From the NCBI GenBank assembly GCA_027627225.1, contig CM051036.1, positions 37,154,426 through 37,218,425 of the forward strand: a DNA stretch of 64,000 nucleotides, in the 5' to 3' direction. Positions 34,777-46,370 of the stretch are shown in pieces. This DNA is from Congeria kusceri. Its lineage: Eukaryota > Mollusca > Bivalvia > Myida > Dreissenidae. Numbering within the stretch: position 1 is the stretch's first letter; every line of letters begins with the position of its first letter. The position numbers were made by a program, and so were the translations under genes. Below the pieces are notes generated by a model. The model saw only the letters and a program-made list of their open reading frames with translations. It was not told where the DNA came from and ran no database searches.

Positions 34777-36893
34777 ATGGCAACCAACTTGTCAAGACAT
34801 GGCTATAAGATGGCTTATGTAAGTATTTAAGTATAAATCAGTGATTTAACTTGGGGATGCTTTCTGCAACTTACTTTAGGCTATGTGTACCTGCACTATA
34901 ACAACCTTGCTCCAAACTAATTGAAAATATGCATGAAAATATAGACCTATCTTCTGAAATAAGGACACGTTCTTTTAATATACACGTATGTTAGTCCACA
35001 AGGACTGAATTTTTACAGAAATCACCAGTAATATGAAAAGCCTGTTTTACCAATATGTCTTACTTGTGGGTACAGTACATTTGGTGTATCATCCACCCAC
35101 GATAGTCTTACTTTTGGGTACAGTACATTGGGTGTATAATCCACCCATGATAGTCTTATCCTTTTGTGCACTGCTGTTGGATAAAAAATATCTTAAAATA
35201 TGTTGAAGTATCAACACTATAAAGTACTCAGATCTGATAGAGGATAAAAGGTACATTGTGTTTCATGTACAGTAATTATTTAGATTTAAATGGACTTACC
35301 AATGAACTAACAATTAACTAATACACATTCATTAAGTATAAATAATGCTTCGTATTATTTTGCAATCAAAATAAAGCACGGTGTTAAAACGAATCGGTGA
35401 CCTTTCCGTTAATTAAAATAGCCCAAAATGCACCCTCTCAGTTAGAAATCCTCCAGAAAACTACAGGTAGGTCACTTTCTTGTCGATATATAGCTTACTG
35501 TCGCCAAAAATCAGAGATATTTTAGTTCGCGGAACATTGTGGATATACTTATTACACGATCTGTTTCCTAGAAATAGTGAACACTGTTGTTGACTTTGGT
35601 TGGCACTTGCCTATTTCCGCGATATTTTCCATCGTTATTCCCTTAGTTTCATTTAAACCTTACATTTCTGGAGTTTGGCTCAACTTAAAATTATTCCCCG
35701 AGGTGTGTTTATTGTTATATATAACTTTATAAGCGAACAACTGGTGTAAATATCATAGTTAGGGGCGGCGGTCAGATTTGGAAGGTACCTGTAACCTCTC
35801 CGTATTGGTGGTTTTGTTTTACTCATGTTATGCTATGTTCATGTATTATAAACGTTATTTGTCATTTATGTTCTTTTTTTCTTAAAAAAAATATGGACCA
35901 ACAATACACTCAACACGCAATGGTAGTCCACATAACACATTCAGGTACTTATTTCAGATGTAAAGATAGATGTGTCTGAAATTGTTTTCTTCCATTTTAG
36001 TTCACGTTTGCGTTTGTTAAAAAATCTACCATGCCGTTACATCCTGAAACATGCTAATGCTTTGAGCATATTGTATTTTCAATCAATTTAACTCATAATT
36101 GCCGGAGAGGGTGCAATTTTGCGCTATTTTTAATGTATCGGTTACCGATTCGTTTGAACACCGTGTAATAGTTTGCTGATCATCATAACTTTGTTATACT
36201 TCTTTTTCATTTTGATAGGTTAGCTTCTTACGCTGTTGTTCAAGAGTCCATGTTTCATCAGCTACATTTGCACATGAAAGTTTATTTCATGTTCATAAAA
36301 GACATTTGAGCAGCACTGACAACTGGACCTCTCACATAAACACAAGCCGTGTATCTCTATGGAAACCTGATGATATTCCAAAGGAATTTAAACTTGTTTA
36401 TGTCACGAAAGGAAAGGATGAGAGAAAAATAGCAGCTTTCACATATATTTGGCACGTTAATTTGGCTGCAATAATTATGGCTGTTGTAATTGTGTGCAAA
36501 GCATGGGTAACTGAAATAATGATGGGAGAAGAAGATAAAAATGAAACTGACATCTTTAAAATTAACTCAGAAAATCTAGTTTCCAGTACATTTGCGGTGG
36601 CTTGTGCTGCTACTGTGTTATTAGTTGTGTATAGAAAGTTTATTCAAAGCAACATAGTGAGGATGTATTGTAACATACGTTCGAAAACATTTGTTATGGT
36701 ACGGGTTAAGAGCGGTCTTGCAAAGGAGAACATTCCGTTTTTTGCAGGACATGTACACGTCGTGAAAGAATTTTCTCCTAAAAAGGCTGGTGAATCGAAA
36801 TCCATGTTGTTGCGGATACTTGGACACGAACTTGAAGTAACAGAAGATGAATTCACAAATGTACAATATTATCAAATTTTGAAAGGAAAATAG
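34777..36893 (+). CDS. TMEM186-like two-pass membrane protein, spliced
   Basis: Two coding exons, 34777-34818 and 36219-36893, join in phase 0 (donor TAT/GTAAGT, acceptor GATAG/GTTAGC) to give 238 aa. The first ~45 residues are rich in Arg, His and Ser and almost free of acids (ending HVHKRHLSS), a likely mitochondrial presequence. Then come IPKEFKLVYVTKG, a membrane segment at ~90-110, an acidic loop, a second membrane segment at ~134-152, the motif SNIVRMYCN and a hydrophilic C-terminal domain. This order matches TMEM186 (human protein 213 aa), an inner-membrane factor in complex I assembly; similarity is by pattern, not alignment. The intron holds a MITE (35377-36165). A 5' exon boundary is visible at 34713. 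A paralogue lies at 45236. Confidence 0.68.
35377..36165. mobile_element. TIR element in the TMEM186-like intron
   Basis: The left end is CACGGTGTTAAAACGAATCG and the right end, inverted, is CACGGTGTTCAAACGAATCG. Both continue into GGTNACC and AAAATAGCSCAAAATGCACC. About 790 bp, noncoding. It ends only ~50 bp before the exon 2 acceptor. Confidence 0.82.
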
Positions 36894-37570
36894 GAATTGT
36901 TATTTTTTGTGTGTGTGACGACCTCGACATCTATAAATTTGAAATGTGAAATGTGATTATTGTTTCTGCTCTTATTTTAACATTAACCTGAACATATTAT
37001 TGTTATCGGATACCATGTGGTTGTTGTCATAATTAAAGGGATGTCAACAAACGGGTGGTAATTTCTTTTTAAAAAAAGTGAAATCAAGTTTTTAATAATA
37101 GCATATAGTAACGGTTGAAATAAGGTATATGTAATGGGAAAACAGTTTTCGCATTCCGAGATAAAATCAATTTATAATATGGGTCATGTTTGTTTGGCCC
37201 TTTTCATTTTTACATTTTGACGTCAGACTTGTATTTTGTATAACCGTAGTTACACACGTTTCGTTACAAAGTAGAATAGCGTAGTTGGTTAAAACGCAGT
37301 CTTTTGTCATTTGTTCGTGTGGCTTCTAAGTCGTGAGTTCGAAACCCGTTTGAGGTTTTAATGTTTATAAACATTTTATTTGCTGATTTGTTAGATCAAA
37401 TAATGTCATTATGTAATATATTATTTATTCAATTTTATTTAGTATAGCGTATTTCTATCATCAAATAGAAATATTTTTGGTGCATTAGTTAACCGAGTGT
37501 TCGTTAACAGAGTCCCTTTAATAAAACTTGATCTCGTGTGTGCGTGTATGCGTCCGTGCCTGCGAGCGTG
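36894..37570. other. 3' flank of the first TMEM186-like gene
   Basis: No gene. A degenerate tRNA-like stretch (TAGCGTAGTTGG, then GAGTTCGAAACCC at about 37283-37351) has A- and B-box-like words but no cloverleaf; probably an old SINE head. Confidence 0.45.
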
Positions 37571-37775
37571 CTAGCTAATTAAGTGCACATACCTATGCCA
37601 GTAACTAACAACTGTTCTACTTGAATCTGAGGTATGGGGAGAATGGCCGTAGAAATAATTTCATGACCAATCGCCACACAAGTTATGTGGCCGGGATGGG
37701 GTTCGAACTCACGATCCCTGGATTGACAGTCAATCGCTCTACCAACAGAGCTAGCTGGGCCCGACAGGAGGCCGA
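37571..37775 (-). mobile_element. tRNA-headed SINE
   Basis: In minus sense the head at about 37770-37685 has AGCTCTGTTGGTAGAGCGAT (A box), a CTGTCAA anticodon-loop-like stretch and GAGTTCGAACCCC (B box), with mismatches in the anticodon and acceptor stems that exclude a working tRNA. The body CATTCTCCCC, GATTCAAGTAGAACAGTTGT and TAGTTACTGGCATAGGTATG is one I recognise from common bivalve SINEs. Confidence 0.8.
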
Positions 37776-38814
37776 TCATTAAATTTCGACAAGATTCGTT
37801 CACCTGTCGAATGCAGGTGCTTCCTATATTTTAGGCGTATCAGTTATTTATTAAGGTTACTTTTGAATTTACCGTGTATAATACAGTATACATCAATCAT
37901 TTAGATCAAAATTCGGTTGTGTCACTTGTCTGCAAATTAATATCGCACAGCACTGGGCTCTGCGTCTAGTAACCGTTTCGTCTTGAGACCGTTGTGAGAA
38001 AAGTACGATTTGAGCGTTGATCATCCGGCCAGCGAAAGTCGTGTATAGTCTAAAATACATCGTCCGCTTTGCAATGTCTTCATAAATTTGGTTGTTAAAA
38101 TATTGGGTAAAGATATATCGTATTGTCGTATTCCTGATTGGCGTATGTAGCGAAGGGTTGAATGCAGTGTACAAGGTTTCGGGTAGTTTAGAATTCGGAC
38201 GCTCCCACTTAGAAACCAGTAAATAAGATTACGCATGCGCAAATAAATTCCTTCTTTGTTACATAGAAAATATGCAAATTTTGATCTCAATTTTCACCAT
38301 GATCAAGCTACTTTCCAGTATATCACCATGCATTGTTGGAAAGATGTGGCCATAACCTTTAGAAAAAACAGCATGTCAAAAAATTCTACTTGTTGTAACT
38401 CAAAAGATTTACCGTAGAAAAAACACAACGGTTTTGACGGGCATGGAGGCTGCTATTTTGTGCATGAATACATGGGCCAAAAATTATGAAGCTGTGAACC
38501 ACTAGACAAAGAAATGCACAAAACCATGCTTTTTTTCTTATTGCTTACATGTATACCTTTAAAATGATACCAAAACTTGTCATTTAAACTGTATTTTACA
38601 CATTCAATGCATCCTGCACTCATTATATATGCTTATTGTCTAACTGACAGCATGTAACCCTGAGGATGTGACTTCCGTTTTGGGGTAATTAGACCATAAA
38701 TCTTCCTAGGTCTTCGCATAGTAAAATAGATAAATCTAATAACAACAGGACACTGGGTCTGGGCCATAGCTTATAAGCGCTTGGTTGTTTAAAAAAAAAA
38801 ATTCCTTGTCCTAT
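37776..38814. other. Gene-less stretch
   Basis: Two overlapping minus-strand open frames (37893-38290) have no recognisable domain and are not called. Confidence 0.4.
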
Positions 38815-39038
38815 ATATATAAATACACAAGGTAGCTCACTCGCCATTTTCTATCGTAACGGAAGTCAACTGGCGGATCATTGGCTGGTTTCAATGTATA
38901 AAATTACATGTTCGGTTCCCGAAATCTACGTAGCCCATGCATATAGGACCAGGTACTTCTTAAAAATTTTAACCAGTCAGTCAACTTCCATTATGATAGA
39001 AAATGGCTAGTGAGCTACCTTGAGTATATTTATCATAT
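38815..39038. mobile_element. Short MITE, ~224 bp
   Basis: The left arm (CAAGGTAGCTCACTCGCCAT, TTTCTATCGTAACGGAAGT) and the inverted right arm (CAAGGTAGCTCACTAGCCAT, TTTCTATCATAATGGAAGT) form ~55-bp TIRs around a ~100-bp centre. Confidence 0.88.
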
Positions 39039-40974
39039 GGGAAATAGGATTATTTTGTTACATTGCTGGTCCACCCATTCATATGGAAGTTTGTAAATGC
39101 CACCAGTTTGTTTTATGAACGTAAATTCTTGTGTAAATACGCCAGCTTGAGTTCTTTTTTTCTGTTAGTGTGGAGCATTGGATATCAAGGGTTATTTAAT
39201 ATAGAAGTGAACGGGTTTAAAAATGCACATTTAGTCAAGGGTTAAGTGTAAATAATGTCTGAAATTTTTTGTGTGTGTCAAAATCATGTGAATTAAGCCG
39301 TGTAGTGCCGTATCGACAGCTATGCATCTTATAATTAGAAAAATGAATCTCAGTTGAAAGTAGTCGCCCATACATGTCGAACAAAGTATGCAATTATTTT
39401 AGGATATTTTTCGTGGATAGAACAAACTTGTGATGTTACATCCTGGGCTAATGGTCCTTAAGGCTAAAAAAAATTAAAGATTTGTTTCTCAGGCAGCGCC
39501 GCAACGTTTTCTAATGGCCCGCCACAAATTTGATTTAATGCCAAAAAAAATTTTATGTACCTTTTTTTGACGATTGCGCCCAGGTTTTAAAAGGAGCAGT
39601 TTGGAAATATGTTAATACAGATAAAACTTTGCTGAAAGCGTTTCTGATGGGCATGTTATTGATCAAAATACAAAAACTATGCATTAAAATCGGTGAATTA
39701 TTAACATTTTGGTAACTTGCTATCGTCTGTTTTCTGCATGCGATAACTGTTGATGACTCAGGAGTAAACCAGCATGTACATCATAGTATATTTTGTTTGT
39801 ACCAAGTGTGTTTGAACAATGCCTTTCGTAAATAAGAAACAGATTTCGAATGAATAAACACCATAAACGTTCATATTACTAAAATTGCGATGTATTGAAT
39901 TAGATCTCATGGACAGTGGCTTAAATTGAAACGAATCCGCATGTTAACATAGCAGAAGAAGAGTTACCTGGTAGAGATTTCGGTATTTCCAGTAACTTTC
40001 TTCTGTCTGATTTAATTATATAAATGAGATATACACAAATTGTGACATACTGTGTAAATTTTGGGGAAAAAATGACATTTTCGATTGGGAACCTTTACAA
40101 ATATCGCCTATTTGTTGACTTAAACTTTTGTTTCGTAGATGCTTTTGCTTGTGTAATATTAATCATTCCATATTTTGTGAAGAAAATCTGTGTCAATATA
40201 AGTCCTATGGAAACAAACCAAAATGCCAGCTGCATTGACAAGTGTTGATTTTTCTTTCCCCAAAATAATTTGTGATTCATTTCAAAAATAATTCCTATTT
40301 TTGACAGTTATAAAAAGTATGAATTACGAAAAGAGTTAGATTCTATAAATAGGAGTACTTTAATGCTGGTGGTATATCAATTTGAAGGCACTTATGTTAA
40401 TTATGTACATTCAAATTGATTGCCTTTTTTTAGTCAGCTTTCATAAATGACCATTTGTGATTAATAAATCTATATTTAGAATTTTATAAAAAGGGATGCT
40501 TATGTTGTTATTAAAACTTAAAATTGTATTAATCTGCACGTATTCACTTGTTTTAATAAGCCATTATGTAGTGCCAGTAGAAAAGAGTAGGAGAAAATAA
40601 AATTCTTCTTCTTCACAAAAAAATTTCACCCTCAATCCTGATTTTTTTTTAAAGTGCTTGAGAAACAATTCATTATTTTTTTTTAACCTAAATTGCGAAT
40701 GTTAATACAGTAGTTGTGATTTGTGCCCATGCACAGCATACAAGGCTTGTCATGTAGTAAATCAGATGTAGTTGTTTTCACATTGACAGTAATATCTTCT
40801 GGACATTTTATTTGAACAGTAACATTTACAAGAAAATGATTAGAAAACTTTTTTTAATGTACATATTATATTATCCATTGGTAATCAGATAATATTTTAA
40901 TGTCATATTAGTAGCGTTTTATCAAATGATCTAAATATAAACATTTCAGTTAGGCCAAGTTTGGTTTTGAGTAA
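39039..40974. other. Gene-less stretch
   Basis: AT-rich; short open frames lack any domain or splice support. Confidence 0.4.
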
Positions 40975-41300
40975 CAATGATTTTGAGTTTAGATGCGTAT
41001 GAATTATACCACGAGGGCGTTAGCCTGAGTGGTTTAATATATGCGCATCAGAACGAAAAATCTTTGTTTATTTACAGATATGCAATGATAAAGCGAAAAT
41101 TATTTCCATTTTAACATGACCAGACAATATATTCTGCAATTACAATGCAAACAATATATTTGTGAACTACATTTTCGAGTTTATTGGCAATTTAACAACA
41201 GAAATTTAGCACATGTCATGTTACAATGGTAATTTAACAACAGATTGTTTGTTTGTTTACAGAAAAATCTGTGCGCATCATATTAGAATGCGTTTTTTTT
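40975..41300 (+). mobile_element. Dispersed element with GGGCGTTAGCCCGAGT motif, copy 3
   Basis: ACCACGAGGGCGTTAGCCTG, ATTTACAGATATGCAATGA and GCATCATATTAGAATGCG align in order with 10443-10760, strongly diverged. Confidence 0.6.
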
Positions 41301-41386
41301 TCATAATTAATCACAACATATACTGGTATTAAAACATAGTTAATATGTATTTCATACATTTTATTTGCAAACAATTTGTTTTTCAG

Positions 41387-41470
41387 AAATAGTCGGTGGA
41401 CCTGATGAAAAGCATGATTCCATTATTGGCATTATTGAGGAATCAACGGAACTGTCTTGTTTGGAATTTG
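41387..41470 (+). other. Candidate internal exon, gene unidentified
   Basis: TTTTTCAG precedes and GTAAAT follows an 84-nt open segment reading IVGGPDEKHDSIIG, then ESTELSCLEF (enters with two bases, leaves with one). No family recognised. Its link to the segments at 43950-44745 is only a phase-compatible guess. Confidence 0.3.
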
Positions 41471-41616
41471 GTAAATATTTTGACATAAAACTGATAATTT
41501 CAGTTTACAGACTAGCTCACTATTATAAATAATTTCTTTGATATGAGTGGTTGTCTCTGTCACTCTGTCAGTAACATCCTTGTTAAAATTGTGTCTGTTT
41601 AGCTCACCTGAGCATA

Positions 41617-42449
41617 GAGTGCTCGGTGAGCTATTGGTTTAGGGGACCTCTCCGGCGTCGTCTATCGTCCGTCGTCAAGATGCCGTCAACAGTTTGGACC
41701 GTTATCGCGATAAAGACTACATTTTTTATTCAATCTTGACCTAACTTGCACAGTTTGTGTAAGACCATAAAATCTTGGATGGGATTGTTATTGGGTCAGA
41801 TCACACCAGTAACACCAGAGCTATTGCCCCTTTTTCATGCAAACAAAGTGCAAAGGTGCCCTTTTCCAACGTATAGACTTCATTATCCATCCAATCTTAA
41901 CCAAACTTTAACAGTTTGTGTATGACCATCAGATCTCAGCAGTCGTCAAAAATGGGCCAGATCGTGTTTCAAACACCAGAGTAACAGCCATTTGTTTATT
42001 AAAAAATATACCAAAAAGGACATTATTCAGGATAGAGGGAGGCATTTTTCATCCAATCTTCACCAATCTTGCACATTTTGTCTGTGACCATAGGATTAAA
42101 GGTGAAGTCGAATATAAGCAAGATTGGACCAGAAACACCAGAGTTATTGCCCTTTGTTTAAAAAAAAAAATATGCAAAAATTGACATTATTCAGGATAGA
42201 GACTTCATTTTTTATCCAATCTTCACCAATCGTGTACAGTTTGTCTGTGAACGTAAGACTACAGGTGAAGTAGAATATAAGCATGATCGGGCCAGAAACA
42301 CCAGAGTTATTGCCCCTTGTGTTTGGAAAAAAACATCAACAAGTTATCAATGATTGGCTTGCACACACGATTTTTGATTCAATGTTGACCAAACTTACAC
42401 AGTTTGCGCATGACCATAAACATTGATTGATAAAATTTGATACTTTGTT
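41617..42449 (+). repeat. Bivalve-type dispersed repeat with ~190-bp subunits (block A)
   Basis: It begins AGCTCACCTGAGC with CTCGGTGAGCTATTGG and CGTCGTCTATCGTCCGTCGT, a repeat start I recognise from bivalve genomes. Subunits with ATCCAATCTTCACCAATC, GTCTGTGACCATA and CCAGAAACACCAGAGTTATT follow. The last 400 bp (42047-42449) are repeated at 43495. Confidence 0.75.
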
Positions 42450-42590
42450 TTATCCATATTTTTCTTATGTACAGGTATGTTTTGGTTGACCAAACTTACA
42501 CAGTTTGCGCATGACCATAAAAATTGATTGATAAAATTTGATACTTTGTTTTATTCATATTTTGCTTATGTACAGGTATGTTTTGGTTGT
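42388..42590 (+). repeat. Two-copy tandem duplication, ~98-bp unit
   Basis: GACCAAACTTACACAGTTTG through TACAGGTATGTTTTGGTTG occurs twice in a row, joining the end of block A to the start of block B. Confidence 0.88.
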
Positions 42591-43491
42591 AATATTCATC
42601 TTCATTGATCAAATAGGTATTAAATTCAACATACCTAATGTTACCTCTAGCAATTATTGAGTTGTGAGATGGAATGCTGAGGAACAAGGCCAAACATCCA
42701 ATTAAAATATGTATAAAAAATCTTAAAAAATACTAAGATGCTTTAAATTGCCATATTATTTTGCTGTTTGAAAGCAAACATATATTGCTTCAAAACCCTG
42801 TTTACACTGTGTTGTTATCCCATCGGATATGGACACAATACTCGTTCGAATGTTCAGACTGCGAGAAAATGGATAAGAACCTAATTTCTAGTTGATAATA
42901 ACTGAATGCAATGTATACTAGAAACAGATAAAAACCAAACCAACGTATAAAACGTGACGAATAAACACTTTACCGACTAATATTCTATATTAATGAATGA
43001 ATATACATGTATGCTGAATGACTATAATGGACCTCTATATATTTCTATTTTCATTGCAATCGTACTGTATAATTTGCTCGTTCACCAGTGACGCTTTTTA
43101 ACATGTATTTACATATAAAACTTATTCATGAAAACCTTTGTTGAAAAACTTTTGCTGGACGAATATATAGTTGAAAGTATGGGTATCGCTCGAAATTCTA
43201 TCCTGATAGAGTGCCAAACGATTTGCAAAGACAGAACAAATCAATTATTTTTAAAAACGCTGTAGTATATATAGTTCAAAATAATGAAAGTGGAACACCC
43301 TTAAAAATATAAAAGCATAGAACGCATTCATAGTGACCCTCTTGTGAATAAATTTGAACGTCCAAAGTTTAAGTCTGGATAATACATTTTTTTACTGTAA
43401 TCCATCTTCTGATATTTTAGAGGAAATGATTGAACAATCACATTCATAACACTAACAGAAATTATTTCATATTTACAGGACAAACAGATAT
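42546..43491 (+). repeat. Block B, ~940-bp dispersed duplication, copy 1
   Basis: Nearly identical to 47919-48847 over its full length (start CATATTTTGCTTATGTACAG, end ACAGGACAAACAGATATCTT). The second copy lies inside a TIR element, so this is probably the inner part of the same transposon, here without its TIRs. Confidence 0.9.
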
Positions 43492-43494
43492 CTT

Positions 43495-43890
43495 CATTTT
43501 TCATCCAATCTTTACCAATCTTGCACAGTTTGTCTGTGACCATAAGATTAAAGGTGAAGTCGAAAAAAAGCAAGATTGGACCAGAAACACCAGATTTATT
43601 GCCCTTTAAAAAAAAAAAATATGCAAAAATTGACATTATTCAGGATAGAGACTTCATTTTTTATCCAATCTTCACCAATCGTGTACAGTTTGTCTGTGAA
43701 CGTAAGACTACAGGTGAAGTAGAATATAAGCATGATCGGGCCAGAAACACCAGAGTTATTGCCCCTTGTGTTTGGAAAAAAACATCAACAAGTTATCAAT
43801 GATTGGCTTGCACACACGATTTTTGATTCAATGTTGACCAAACTTACACAGTTTGCGCATGACCATAAACATTGATTGATAAAATTTGAT
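43495..43890 (+). repeat. Block A, second copy
   Basis: About 95 percent similar by eye to 42047-42449, including the same A-rich tracts and GATTGGCTTGCACACACGAT. Blocks A, B and A lie in direct order. Confidence 0.92.
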
Positions 43891-43949
43891 TTCCAATAGT
43901 TGCAAGACTTGCATGCAGTTATTTATACATGCCACTTTGATGCCTTCAG

Positions 43950-44745
43950 GGCCTGCATTAACATCATTTATCATCGTTGGAAAGAAAATTATCAAAGAAA
44001 AAGCAAAACTACCTTATAGCACAGTCATTGCAAGTATCACATTGCAACAAGTATTCCAAAACTGTTTGCGAAAAAGACATCAAAATCTACTGTTTGTGCA
44101 TTTTCCAGAATTGTCAATGCCTTAATGAAAAAGGGTCAGGTAAGAATATCGAGAAAAACGATTTGAGGACCATTGGAAAAAAAACGCACATCCACTACCC
44201 AACTCATACTTTAGTTAGCCCATTTCACTTACCGATGTTTTAAATCAAAATTGATCCTACCCCCTCTGTGTATTGTTCAGATACCTTAATTTTCAAACCT
44301 GTCACAACAATATGGTCTTCATCTGTACCAGTTCTCAGGTGAGCACTTTGGGCCATCATGGCCCTCATGTTTATAATTATTACTTGCACAAGTCGTGTCA
44401 GTTTACATGCTTATGTTTTTTTATAATGATGAGATTTTTTAATATATTCATAGAAGTCGTGACTAGCGTTTTAAGAAGAAATCCCATGCTTTAAGCAGAA
44501 TGTTTGAAATATAAGTCCTGTATATGTAGGGTATGGAGATTTTTGTACTTACATAGTTAAAACACAATATTTACAAACAAATGGTTATTCTGATGGCATC
44601 TAACTTTAGCCTGATGTGCAGTGATTTCAATATTTCTAATATATAATTGTTTATATACTTCACCTTTTCCAGAATTCTTATCACAGGTTCAAATGAAAGG
44701 TGCAATTTCCAAACAAATAATTATAAAATTAATGAATTCAATTAA
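43950..44745 (+). other. Candidate terminal exons, gene unidentified
   Basis: Three segments have good splice signals and compatible phases: 43950-44139 (CCTTCAG before, CAG/GTAAGA after), 44281-44338 (TTGTTCAG before, CTCAG/GTGAGC after) and 44673-44745 (CTTTTCCAG before, ending TAA). Joined, the last two read DTLIFKPVTTIWSSSVPVL and ILITGSNERCNFQTNNYK. The first segment is ambiguous: the frame leading into these exons has an early stop, while another frame (PALTSFIIVGKKIIKEKAK) ends in TAA at 44125. I recognise no family; it could be a real gene, a noncoding transcript or chance. Confidence 0.3.
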
Positions 44746-45235
44746 TTCAATTCTGAATCTGCTGAAAAATGAATGTTTAATATTGAACATTTTAATAACT
44801 AGTAACTTTGTAAGTCTGACAGGAGCCATAGTAATTTATGATAATTCCTTATAATTATGCACCTATCAGTATTTTCCCCCATGGGTGGGGGGGGGGGGGA
44901 AGGGAGCGGCAGGCATAAACGAGACTTTAGACTAAAAGCCTATTCCTGACAGGTGACACACCGAATAATTCCAGGTTCCGGAAAAGAGACTACGCCAGAG
45001 TTCAGATCCCGTTAATATTGCATCAACCACTGTGGGGATTTGGACAAAAATGCTTAGCTCTGGGGTGGGATATTAGACCCAAAGAATAAAATGTTATTGC
45101 CCTGGGTCAGTCCCCACGCGGGCCTAGCCCCCCCCCCCTCCTCCTCCCTGGGGGAAAATATTGATGTGTGCATGATGATAAACTCATTAGGTAGTTCCCT
45201 TGTTGTAGGCCAGATATGTGCACACCAGTCCAGCC
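44746..45235. other. Gene-less stretch before the second TMEM186-like gene
   Basis: Contains a G13-like run (44886-44900) and a C-rich run (45129-45150). TTGTTGTAG/GCC at 45208 looks like a splice acceptor for the next gene, so a 5' exon may lie here or further upstream. Confidence 0.45.
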
Positions 45236-45871
45236 ATGGTTCACAGACAAGTTTGGAAGTTGTCTCCGTGGTCCATTTCATCACAGTCGCGAGGTTTGTT
45301 GAAGTCGGGCCTCGAAAGCTCCTTCAAACCACAGCACAGAAGAGACGGAATCCCCAAAGACTTTGTCTTAGTTTATTCGAAGGCTAACCAGAACTATTAC
45401 ACTCTTGGAATACCGTGTGTCTGGATTCTTGGTGGAGTTTTCCTCAGTATTAGTGGATATTTGATTTGGAATATACTTGACGCTGGTCCCAATCAACAAG
45501 ATGGTTTTGTTTTTGTGCCAGATAGCCGACCAGCTGACCCTTTGCAGATTTTTTTTGTTTTCTGTGCCTTTTCTGTTATATATTTGGTTGGTATGGCAAA
45601 AATGTCCCAAAGCATTGTATTAAGGATGTACTACAAGGAACAGATGAATGAATTTATCGCTGTAGTGTTGCGATATGGAATGTTTCGTAAAAAAATAAAC
45701 TTTAGTCCAGCAGAGGTGAAGTATAAAGCTGTGCAGAAATTTGGTGGATCATACGAAGTGAAAGGAGAACGTTTTAATGCTTTGCAAAGTGAATTTCTGT
45801 CTGTGAAATATTTGAATATATTTACTGGTGTAACTGTACAGAAACAATCTGTCCATAAAAACACCTCTTGA
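45236..45871 (+). CDS. TMEM186-like two-pass membrane protein, paralogue 2
   Basis: 211 aa from the ATG at 45236, which has a good start context (GCCATGG). An upstream exon joined at 45209 could add residues. The N-terminus is basic and Ser-rich with no acid until Glu27 (MVHRQVWKLSPWSISSQSRG), as in a mitochondrial presequence. It shares with the gene at 34777 the order IPKDFVLVYSKA, a first membrane segment (~57-79), a polar loop, a second membrane segment (~102-120), QSIVLRMYYKEQ and a hydrophilic tail. The two proteins are clearly homologous but strongly diverged, so this is an old duplication. By analogy it may be an inner-mitochondrial-membrane complex I assembly factor; inferred, not proven. 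Confidence 0.68.
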   Translation: MVHRQVWKLSPWSISSQSRGLLKSGLESSFKPQHRRDGIPKDFVLVYSKANQNYYTLGIPCVWILGGVFLSISGYLIWNILDAGPNQQDGFVFVPDSRPADPLQIFFVFCAFSVIYLVGMAKMSQSIVLRMYYKEQMNEFIAVVLRYGMFRKKINFSPAEVKYKAVQKFGGSYEVKGERFNALQSEFLSVKYLNIFTGVTVQKQSVHKNTS

Positions 45872-46370
45872 TAAAAAATTATTTATAGCTTATTTTCTAA
45901 TTAAATACAATTTTATAATATTGCCTTGTTAAGAGTTCAGTATTATGAATTATTCGGTACTTAATAATATTTTTTGAAAATAATTTATAAATTTATATGA
46001 TCCTATGTTAATATACATATGCAGAAACAAATGTGTTCATATACATGTGCAGAAACAAATGTGAGATATAGAGAATAACTAAATTAATTATTGAGGGAAC
46101 TGTCAAGTCCTAAGATGCGAGAGGCCTTTTCAGTTGAACAGCAGAGAAATAGCATGTGATTTTTCCAATATATAATAAATTGAGTTATTTCCTTTTATGT
46201 GATTTCATTATTCAATGTCACCATTAATTTGTATTGAAGAAAACCAAATGATTCTTTGTATATTTATATATAACGTCATGAATAAATGCAGAGTACTTGC
46301 ATTAAGAAACTGAGGAGCAGTTCTTGTTTATTAAATGCCTTGGGATGAGTAGTTCGCTTTAGTCACCGAA
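45872..46370. other. 3' flank, no gene
   Basis: AT-rich; includes a short direct duplication of ACATATGCAGAAACAAATGTG and ACATGTGCAGAAACAAATGTG near 46015-46060. Confidence 0.5.

Noticed and set aside
37277..37351. tRNA-like stretch with A- and B-box words
   Set aside because: Too long between the boxes and no stems; at most an old SINE fragment.
37685..37770. Possible tRNA-Asp gene (GTC loop) on the minus strand
   Set aside because: Anticodon and acceptor stems have several mismatches and the SINE body follows directly; it is a SINE head.
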